A DNA stretch of 56,680 bases from Clostridiales bacterium (GTDB lineage Bacteria > Bacillota > Clostridia > Lachnospirales > Lachnospiraceae), in the NCBI GenBank assembly GCA_012523775.1, contig JAAYTK010000032.1, positions 1 to 56,680 on the forward strand. Direction: 5' to 3'. The position numbers and the translations under genes are program-made. Position 1 is the first letter of the stretch, and each line of letters begins with the position of its first letter. Positions 17,144 through 25,700 of this stretch are shown here, piece after piece. Below the pieces are notes generated by a model, which saw only the letters and a program-made list of their open reading frames with translations, was not told where the DNA came from and did not search any database.

Positions 17144-18902
17144 TAAGGTATGGGTATTTGTAATAGATATATTTGTGGGAATAATTATTATGTTTTTGGC
17201 TGTAACAATATATTTTAGCATAAGAGCAGAAACTGTAAAAAAGTCAATGTATGAGAATATTACCGAGGAATTTATTGCTGATATAAAGAACAATGGAATC
17301 ATAACCGTAGGCGATTATGAAAAGTATATGGAAAGGATGGGGGTAGGAGATAATCTTTTTGATTTTTCATATGAACATCGGTATATGATTATTGAGCCTG
17401 AATATCGTTATAAGACACTTGAAGAGATAATTTCGGATCAGAACAGTGCATATAACGGATCTAATGATTATCATTATAGGGAGGTGGAGACTGAAAGACC
17501 GCCTGTTGACGATCCTGTCAGCGATGAAAACCTTAATAAAGAAACCAATGAAAGTATAATGGAGAAGTCAATTGATACGCCGGCTGACCCAAATCATGTA
17601 CATGGAGACAACTGTTATTACGGAACAAAGCACATCCATACCGGAAATTCTAAATCCGGTGGTGGTTGTTATGGACAATACACCACAGAATCCTGCAAAA
17701 GGACTGCATATTATAGTAGTCATTTTGATAATACAAATACATTTTCCTGTAATCAGGAATATGTAGGAGATTATGTTAGATGTCCGGGAACAGTCACTTA
17801 TCGTAGTCGAAATGCACATTACGATTGTGGGGATGGGCATAGACATACTATAACAATATATAGTATTTATACCTGCAGTTATTGTGGTACATATCAAAGC
17901 TATATAAGATCCGGTGGAATGCCAAGCTCTATTGAATGTAGTCAAACAGTGAAAGGCTATAAACTTAATTGTGGAAAAACAGAAGGAAAATATTATGATG
18001 AGAACGGTAATGAGACTGAGCCCATATGTGACCAGATTGTAAGTAATATTACTGCTACACATCCTGAACAGACTGTATATCAAGATGATCCGATAATAAC
18101 TACGGCTAGGGCTGTTTATTTGGATGGTTCGGAAAGAACAGTAATATGTACCACAGATTTAACAACTGATAAAATTGGTAGTGACATAATAGGTGTACTT
18201 ACATATACATATGAGGTAAATGGGGAATTGCATAGCAAGACATGTAATATTAAAGTGACTATAATTCCAAAGAACAAAACATGTCCTAGAGGACATGTAT
18301 ATAACTTAAGTGGTGATGGTTCTGATCCCGGATGTCCATATTGCAGTGCCTGGATCGAAAGCTTAAAGATAATCATCCCAAATACACTGCCAATAATAAT
18401 AACTATTGGTACTTCACTTCAAGACATAGGATTAGTACTACAGGCTACATATATGGATGGACATACAGAGGATGTGACAAGCGGTTATGTTGATAATCTG
18501 GACAAGGGATATCTTGGTACTATGCAGGTGACAATAGGTTATAAAGGCGCTTATATAACGGTTCCGGTCATAACTGTATGCGCAACCATGATATGTAATA
18601 TATGTGGATATGAGTATAACCTATATCCTGACGGAACGAATCCGGGTTGTCCAAGGTGTATGCAAAGAATACCCGTATTTACAGGAGATGTAATAAAATA
18701 TGAACATATTAATAACACGGAGGATATACTTAATAAGTTATATGAGAAAGGGCAGTATAGCTTTAATATAAATGATACTTTCAGTGTCACTGTTATAAAT
18801 AAATCCTCAAGTCTTGCACGAATGCTCCTAGGAAGGATTTATCCTTCTCTTAGTAATCGCTGGTTTATGATAAATAAGAGCGAGAACATCATGTCTAAGT
18901 AA
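17139..18902 (+). CDS. His/Cys-rich membrane-anchored protein with Ig-like domains and zinc knuckles
   Basis: About 587 residues if started at ATT 17139, 9 bases after GGGGAGGT; a GTG at 17175 is the first standard start but lacks a ribosome binding site and would cut the membrane helix (NKVWVFVIDIFVGIIIMF). Then IADIKNNGIITVGDYEKYM, related to the previous protein, and an acidic linker. Residues about 150-300 are packed with His and Cys (HVHGDNCYYGTKHIH, CGDGHRHTITIY, CSYCGTY). Two zinc-ribbon-like knuckles follow at about 382 (CPRGHVYNLSGDGSDPGCPY) and 486 (CNICGYEYN...GCPRC), separated by an Ig-like unit. Its end also resembles that of the preceding protein (D-x-L/I-x-x-Y-x-x-G-x-Y-x-x-N). 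Probably a partner or variant subunit; possible metal binding is inferred. Confidence 0.6.
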   Translation: MNKVWVFVIDIFVGIIIMFLAVTIYFSIRAETVKKSMYENITEEFIADIKNNGIITVGDYEKYMERMGVGDNLFDFSYEHRYMIIEPEYRYKTLEEIISDQNSAYNGSNDYHYREVETERPPVDDPVSDENLNKETNESIMEKSIDTPADPNHVHGDNCYYGTKHIHTGNSKSGGGCYGQYTTESCKRTAYYSSHFDNTNTFSCNQEYVGDYVRCPGTVTYRSRNAHYDCGDGHRHTITIYSIYTCSYCGTYQSYIRSGGMPSSIECSQTVKGYKLNCGKTEGKYYDENGNETEPICDQIVSNITATHPEQTVYQDDPIITTARAVYLDGSERTVICTTDLTTDKIGSDIIGVLTYTYEVNGELHSKTCNIKVTIIPKNKTCPRGHVYNLSGDGSDPGCPYCSAWIESLKIIIPNTLPIIITIGTSLQDIGLVLQATYMDGHTEDVTSGYVDNLDKGYLGTMQVTIGYKGAYITVPVITVCATMICNICGYEYNLYPDGTNPGCPRCMQRIPVFTGDVIKYEHINNTEDILNKLYEKGQYSFNINDTFSVTVINKSSSLARMLLGRIYPSLSNRWFMINKSENIMSK

Positions 18903-18919
18903 CTATAGAGGTCAGGTTG

Positions 18920-19963
18920 ATGAAAATATATCATTTCGCATTAATATTTCTGATATTCTTTTTTGCATCTGTAATTAAATCAGATATATCAATAGGATTA
19001 TTAAAAAATATAGAAAATGATAAAGAGGAGATAACAATAGGGCTGTCATCTGCCACATCAGATGCCGTAAATTATCTTTCAAGAACCGGTTCATATGGGA
19101 CAGGCACGATTAATAAGGATGAAGTGCTTACAACATTTTTCACTTCACTTTATGCTTCATTTGGCATCATATCAGATTTACCAAAACAGACTGAAATCGA
19201 TATTTATATACCTGTAATCCTTATCTGTGATGTTGATGGTTACTATGTGTATTATTTTGATGAGCATGTAGCCGATGACGGAAATACATATATAGAGCGG
19301 GTTTGGACAGAGAAAAAGCCGTATTACTTCGAGGATGAGTATTTCGTATATAGGTTTACATTAACAGATATGGTGTATATATTCGATAAGAATAATATTC
19401 TGGAAGTTGAAGACAGGGTTATACATGTTGAGCGTAAGGAGTTTATTATGAATCCGATATATGAGAGCTTTAGGATGAACTATAGTGATTGTATTCTCCT
19501 CAATGATGAGGCCTTCGATCTGGCAAGAAAAGAAGCGATAATAAATAAGCTGGAGGATGTTATGACATATTACACCAGTAGGCATAATCATATAGCATAT
19601 AGGCAAGGTATAACATACACGTTTTCGCTTCCGGCGGGTAGTCAGGAATGGGCAGCCTATATTGATGATGTTAGTATTCTTGTGGTGTTTCAGGGTTATC
19701 CGTATGGGCCCGATATGGATTACACATATAATAAAATAGCATCAGCCGGGGCAAATATCATTAAGAAACCCAGATACTATGTAGAAGAAAAGAGCTGGTT
19801 CTATCTGGCCCATAGACAAGGCTGCGAAAGAATTAAGGACAGCAATAACCTTCTCGATGAAACATTCGATACCATAGAGGAATGTGCCGAGCTTGGAGCG
19901 TATTGCTGTGAATGTATCGAGCATGGAGCCAGAGTACCGGAGTTAAAATATGACAACAAATGA
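18920..19963 (+). CDS. membrane-anchored protein with cysteine-rich C-terminus
   Basis: 347 residues from ATG 18920 with AGAGG 8 bases upstream. The N-terminal 18 residues are hydrophobic and could be a signal peptide or an anchor (KIYHFALIFLIFFFASVIKS). The middle is beta-rich (EIDIYIPVILICDVDGYYVY). The last 60 residues carry five Cys: CERIKD, then EECAELGAYCCECIEHG. No known family recognised. Layout and position suggest another minor pilin-like component. Its stop lies 10 bases before the start chosen for the protease-like gene. Confidence 0.5.
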   Translation: MKIYHFALIFLIFFFASVIKSDISIGLLKNIENDKEEITIGLSSATSDAVNYLSRTGSYGTGTINKDEVLTTFFTSLYASFGIISDLPKQTEIDIYIPVILICDVDGYYVYYFDEHVADDGNTYIERVWTEKKPYYFEDEYFVYRFTLTDMVYIFDKNNILEVEDRVIHVERKEFIMNPIYESFRMNYSDCILLNDEAFDLARKEAIINKLEDVMTYYTSRHNHIAYRQGITYTFSLPAGSQEWAAYIDDVSILVVFQGYPYGPDMDYTYNKIASAGANIIKKPRYYVEEKSWFYLAHRQGCERIKDSNNLLDETFDTIEECAELGAYCCECIEHGARVPELKYDNK

Positions 19964-19973
19964 GGACAAATAT

Positions 19974-21035
19974 ATGGGAGACAATCCTGTTTTAACAGAC
20001 TTAATACACATAATTCCTGCAGTATTAATCACCTTTTTATTTCAGGTAATACTACACGAAATAGGACATTTGCTTGGAGGCCTTTTTACTGGCTGGGCAT
20101 TTCTGTTTATTCATATATATCGTTTTGTCATTATAAGGTCGGATAAAGGTTTAGGAGTAAGAATTGTTAATGATATAGGATTTCAGTGTATTATGTATCC
20201 TAAAAAAGCGGATGCTGATGCTATACCATATACAATGGGTGGTTGCATACTAAATTTCTTGTCTGCTGTCATCAGCTTCATTATGTTGTTTTATGCTCAT
20301 ATATCATCGATTCTATGGTTATATACATGGAGCTTTTTTCTGTTTGCCATAGGAATATTTATTATGAATGGCACTTCAAGCATAAAGAGGTTATGCAATG
20401 ATAAGGCTTGCTATAATCTCCTAAAAAGCAATAATCGAGCCAGAGTTTTGCATAATATTCAGCTTCTAATAGCAAAACAGCTGATAAAGGGCTTATGTTA
20501 CAGCGAAATAGGGGATGAGTCTATATGTTTTTGGCATGGTGTGGCCATGAATGACATAGAAGCATATCAGCTAATCCTTGAGTATTATTATTATCTTGAT
20601 ACAGACAATTACATGAAACAGGATACGGTACTGCATAGAATAAAGAACAGAGAAAAAATAAGTAAGGATTTACGGGATATCATGGAAATGGAGCTTATCT
20701 ATGGGCGACTATATTCAGCTTTGAGGCTTCATATCAAATCATACACTGACATTGATACTATAGAGGAAGCCCTGAGAAAGCATGGAAGAAGAGGAGATAT
20801 TCATTCTCTTAGGGTCTTTACAGCATATAAAGCTTATATGCACTTCATAGAGGAAAGCAATCAGGAGGCACTAAATTTAATAGACAGTACAATAGATGCC
20901 TTACAAAAGTCTAATTATATATATGAAGGAGATAAGGTATTCTGTATCAGGCAACTATCCAATATAAAGAACATGATAATAAATGATGATATAAATCAGA
21001 TTATTTTGCAGGAAAAGCAAATATTTAAAATATAA
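19974..21035 (+). CDS. M50-like HExxH membrane metalloprotease
   Basis: About 353 residues from ATG 19974, chosen because TGAGGA ends 7 bases upstream; the ATG at 19950 has no such site. A hydrophobic first helix contains HEIGHLLGG (His28, Glu29, His32), the zinc-site motif of site-2-type proteases. MGGCILNFLSAVISF may be the Asn-containing counterpart of the second conserved region, and two more hydrophobic segments follow (about 90-130). The C-terminal 200 residues are helical and TPR-like. Site-2 proteases cut within or near the membrane. Its location directly after six proteins with single N-terminal helices suggests that it could process them; that is inference. Confidence 0.65.
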   Translation: MGDNPVLTDLIHIIPAVLITFLFQVILHEIGHLLGGLFTGWAFLFIHIYRFVIIRSDKGLGVRIVNDIGFQCIMYPKKADADAIPYTMGGCILNFLSAVISFIMLFYAHISSILWLYTWSFFLFAIGIFIMNGTSSIKRLCNDKACYNLLKSNNRARVLHNIQLLIAKQLIKGLCYSEIGDESICFWHGVAMNDIEAYQLILEYYYYLDTDNYMKQDTVLHRIKNREKISKDLRDIMEMELIYGRLYSALRLHIKSYTDIDTIEEALRKHGRRGDIHSLRVFTAYKAYMHFIEESNQEALNLIDSTIDALQKSNYIYEGDKVFCIRQLSNIKNMIINDDINQIILQEKQIFKI

Positions 21036-21163
21036 GGAAAATAGTAGAAATACATGGAAAAATATGATAAACTATTCAGTATAAGGACTAATTGACTATA
21101 GGTAATGATGATGAATTCTATATGGGGAAGTATGAGTATTAAAGGGTTATAAGGAGGAGTAGC

Positions 21164-22762
21164 ATGAAAAGAATAATAAGGTTTCTAATAATTTTAGCCA
21201 TTGTTCTTATGGTTTCAATGCATAGTAATACAAATAGAGTCGAGGCAGCAGGTAAGTATATTACTATAGAAGAATTTATTGAGTATATCGTAACACAGAT
21301 GAAATGGCCGGTGGTCGATGTGTCCAAGCAGCCTTACATAGAGACAGCCATTGCCAGAGGAATATTGAAGAAAAGTGATTTTAGCGATTACAAGGAATAT
21401 CTTACGAGAACAGACGCAGCAGTAATTGCTAATCGCTTAGATGAATATATCAATCAAAAATATGGATATTCTCAGGAAGTGTATGATTTTTTACGAGACT
21501 GTTATTTGTATGAAAATACGCTGTACTATGACTTGAACGGAAAATTCTTTCCTAAAGGGGAAACCGACCAAACGTATGATGCTCATAATTTCGGTAATGA
21601 TGTAGCTCACGCCATACTGTTAAAGGCATTCCCGAATGATAGCTGGGTAGAAAGGGGTTTAAGAACAAGATATGAGGATGTTCGTGAACGAAGAGGAGAT
21701 GTAAGAAATACGTTTGTAATGATTGGAGTAAATCCTAATATTGAAAGAAATTTTTTTGGTATCTATCCATTTGATGAGGATTCATTGATAGTAAAGGCAT
21801 GGAACACTATAAAGGACGGTGACAGAAAAGTAAAGGCTGTACTTGATAAAAGGATATCGGATATAAAGAGTATTCCAAAGGGTAAGCAAGAAGCGGTTGC
21901 CTCTATTGTGGCTAAGGGAATTATTAAGGGCTATTCCAATGGAATATATGTGCAGAACAGAGAATTCAGAGGGAAAAACAATATAACTGCTAAGGGAGCA
22001 AAGGATGTAATTCAGAAGGTGTTAAATCCTAGCATAAGAGCTTTAATCAGTCCCGACGGTCAGCTTATAAGAACAACTAAGCTACCTAAGAATGCAAGCG
22101 ACTATGAATACATACTCGAATGCTTTCCGAATAGATTTTACGAAATGGATTTTGATTTTATCAATATTGTTGGATTTAAGGAAGGTACTGTTAGAAGAAG
22201 TATTTATGCATATCCGATAGAGGTAGACTATGATTACCTATATGAGAATCACTATAAATACCAGTTTGAATTAGATATGGATAAGTATGAGTTATATGAT
22301 AAGGCATTAAATCAGGTGGAAAAATATATAGAGCATATATTTAACGTGGATTATAGAACCGTTAATGATAAGTGGAAGAATGGTCTAATATATACTTTAG
22401 ATCAGTATTATGACTGGAGGCTCAGTGGTTGGATAGATGAATATATAGAAGCCATTAAGAAAAATCATGTTATTGTGGAATGTGAGCATGTTGCCATTGA
22501 ACCGAGTACTCTATATAAATGTATAGGTGGGCTATATGTTAGAGTGTATGTAAAATATAAAATAACTGCTAAAAATATAAATGCACCTTCGGAAGAACTA
22601 CTGTATGGTGATATGACATATCTTAAAGGAGTGGAAAACGGTAAATGGAGATATGGATATTATGATATAGGCATAGGTTCCTGTTACAGTGATGGAGGAC
22701 ATCATTGGGGCGTAAATACCTTAAATAGTATTAGTGACTCCATGTTTTTAATGTCTAAGTAG
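21164..22762 (+). CDS. secreted protein with SLH-like segments
   Basis: 532 residues, AAGGAGGA 7 bases before ATG. Signal peptide about 1-29 (KRIIRFLIILAIVLMVSM, likely cleavage after VEAA). Residues about 30-95 resemble a surface-layer homology repeat: a start like YITIEEFIEYI, AIARGILK and LTRTDAAVIANRLDEYI. A second such segment is near 241-285 (EAVASIVAKGIIKGYSNG). The C-terminal half is helical then beta-rich. SLH repeats bind secondary wall polymers, so this may tether the surface structure to the wall. A 128-base gap before the gene (21036-21163) holds no clear promoter or hairpin. The next gene follows 16 bases later. Confidence 0.6.
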   Translation: MKRIIRFLIILAIVLMVSMHSNTNRVEAAGKYITIEEFIEYIVTQMKWPVVDVSKQPYIETAIARGILKKSDFSDYKEYLTRTDAAVIANRLDEYINQKYGYSQEVYDFLRDCYLYENTLYYDLNGKFFPKGETDQTYDAHNFGNDVAHAILLKAFPNDSWVERGLRTRYEDVRERRGDVRNTFVMIGVNPNIERNFFGIYPFDEDSLIVKAWNTIKDGDRKVKAVLDKRISDIKSIPKGKQEAVASIVAKGIIKGYSNGIYVQNREFRGKNNITAKGAKDVIQKVLNPSIRALISPDGQLIRTTKLPKNASDYEYILECFPNRFYEMDFDFINIVGFKEGTVRRSIYAYPIEVDYDYLYENHYKYQFELDMDKYELYDKALNQVEKYIEHIFNVDYRTVNDKWKNGLIYTLDQYYDWRLSGWIDEYIEAIKKNHVIVECEHVAIEPSTLYKCIGGLYVRVYVKYKITAKNINAPSEELLYGDMTYLKGVENGKWRYGYYDIGIGSCYSDGGHHWGVNTLNSISDSMFLMSK

Positions 22763-22778
22763 GAGCAGGAGGATAGTA

Positions 22779-25700
22779 TTGAACAGCAGACATTATATAC
22801 ATAAGAAAATCTTCATTTTTATTACCTCGTTGTTTGCTTTATTTATTCTTATTAACATGACTATAATAAAAGAAGCAAGAGCAGCGACTAGGTGTTTTTT
22901 CACTAAAGATGGTATGATTAATATTCAAATCTCGAGTAAGACCGCTACGAGTGATATAAGATATCGTACCTTGGGCTTTACAGTAACGACAACAAAGCAG
23001 GAAAACAAGGTGGCTTCAACTGATAAGGATGGAAATATTATATGGGGACCCGATGCTCCCACGGGTAAGACTAAGGTGCTTAACCTAAAGGATGGTATAA
23101 AAGATACTAAGGTTAATCATAATACCGGTGAAACTATAGTGACCTATACCTATGATACGGACAAGGTTAAAGATCTGATGAGAGATATAGTCGATCTTGA
23201 TAATCTGTCAAAACAAACGCCTATATACTTTAATGCTATATTTGAAACCTATATGGTGGTTGACGGTAAGGAGGTTAAGCTAAATCAGGAAGTCAACACA
23301 TGGAAGGAAATTGTGTCTGACCAGTCCTGGGCGAGACCCAGTGATTTTGAGAATTACTTTAATATACCTATAGCATTTGAACCGGGATTGCAGCCCAATT
23401 CATTATACTTTGATATAGATGGAGCAATTGAGTTTCAGGGAGACTTGGTCAGCGCTGAAATAGGTGATACGGTGGGATGGAGCAACGCAGTAAAGGAAAT
23501 TATTACCAATAACAATAACCAGTACGCTCTTGTAGGCTATTATGCCAAGATGAAGGCAGACGACAAAGAGACCGACAGGAGAATGGTAGGTGACGGAATA
23601 ACGGCCAGTCATATAAAAAATGGCAGTACCACAGTATATTATGGCGGTATGAATGTGTATATGATATATAGACCCATGACTGCCAATATCATATTAAATG
23701 CCATAGACATAGACACGGGAGAAACCATCGATGAAAATCTGTACAGTGGCACAGTTAGTGCAGGACAAAGCTTTAGTGAAGCGGTTGACCTCGTAATTAT
23801 GAAAGATAATGTTACATATAGCAAATTAGGGCCGTTCTACTACGTCTATGTTTCTCTAACCGGTACAAAGAAGGTAAATGATAGCGGCTCACCCGATGGA
23901 CCTGTTGCGTTTCAGATTCCTGCTGATTTAAAGACTCCAAGCACTATTAAGGTGAGGGTATATTATAAGAGAATAGCATCGGGGACAATTCCTGTTACCG
24001 TGGAAGCCATAAATGCAGATACGGGAAAATCTCTGCAGACACTTACTACCGGTACGGTGAATGCCGGTGCAAAATTCGATTATACAGTCGGTGATACTCT
24101 AACTAAGGATGGCAAGACCTATGCATTTACGGGCAGCTGGAAATGGCAATATAAGAAGAACACCTCATCCTCCCCTACGGTAAGCGGTTCGGGAAGCGGA
24201 TCAAATGTAAGCTTTACCGCCCCATCGGCAGATGAAATTAAGGGAGGCATCACAGTATATGTTTATTATAAGCTGAGTGATATAGCAGAGGGTGATATTA
24301 GTCTTAGAGTAATCATGGTATCAAGAAACGGTTCCTTGATTAGTGAGATCTCTCAGGAAACGGTTACAAGAGGCCAATCTATAAGTATATCTATCCCGGG
24401 AAGTATCTCATCAGGAAGCGTGGTATATAAGTACATTGATATATGGGACTATTCCTATTATACATCTTCGGGTAGTAAGTCCGCCTCCGGTAGCGGAGGT
24501 ACCGTATCATTTACGGTAGATTCTAATACAAGGCTAGGAACACAGATTACAGTTAGAATTTACTATGATGTAACACAGGAGGTTGTAGTTCCGGAACCTG
24601 AACCACCGATTACGATGGCTCTAGACAGTCCTTCTCCATATGGTGTAATAAACGGAGATAAGTATGGAGCGCCATATTTTATGTCAAGGGATGGTATATC
24701 CACCACCGAGAGTCAGTATGTATATGTTAAGACTAAGGACTATCTGTTGGGATATAAATTAGTTAATAGGACAGGTAAGGTGGCTTTTAAAGTACCGGTA
24801 TCGATGACATATACCTTAGAATTCTACACGGCAACACCTGAGGAGTACGGTGGCCCTAAGATGGTTACTGAAAACTATACTGACACCCAATATATAACTG
24901 TAGAACGAGCCTATTCATATTGGGCGATAGCAAGCCTTGAATATTATATTCCGAGTTCTGCCAATGTAAATAATTATTCTCTTCCTAATGGTAAAGTAGT
25001 ACTGCGTACGAATTCAAAATATCTTAATGTTCCCTCCCTTAGCACCGGCTCAGGCAGTAATATAATATTACCTGCTGAGGCCACAGAAGGTATACATTTA
25101 ATAAAGGACGAGCCGATTAGATCCGATAATAGCGACAGGCCGGAGATAGAGATTGAGGATTTGGCTGTGTATGCATTTGAAATGACCGGTATGCTTTCGG
25201 TAAGAAATGACTATTTATCATTTAATGGAAGTGTTGTTATGTCTGACAGTATTTCCAATACCGTGACGGGGAAACCGAATGTATCCCCATTGGTACACTC
25301 GTCTAATATAACTCATGATAAAGTATTATATACCGAAGATCAGATAGTCGATGCCCTAAAGACAAACGGTATTTATAAATCAACAGGAAGCGTTATTTAC
25401 AGCAGACATTCCAGTAGTGTGAATGCAAGTACAAGTAAATCTTATAATATAGCTATAAATGATGTTATCATACATACACCTGTTATATGTGAACCTATAA
25501 TATATTCTGATAATGATGATTGGGTACAGCTTATAAATCCGACAGAGAATGCGTATCATTTGGTACTTGATACAGATACAACCCTGAATGACTTTACAGT
25601 TAGAATATCCAATAAGCTGCCCCATAGTGACAGACTTGGCTATTATGAAAGAGATTTCTCAAGGTCGTTCATAGATCCTGAAAATATATCCTACATTGCA

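Noticed and set aside
17568-18083. A 171-codon minus-strand frame opposite the His/Cys-rich protein
   Set aside because: It is a mirror of the Cys- and His-rich codons on the plus strand, has no ribosome binding site, and its composition is what such an antisense frame would give.
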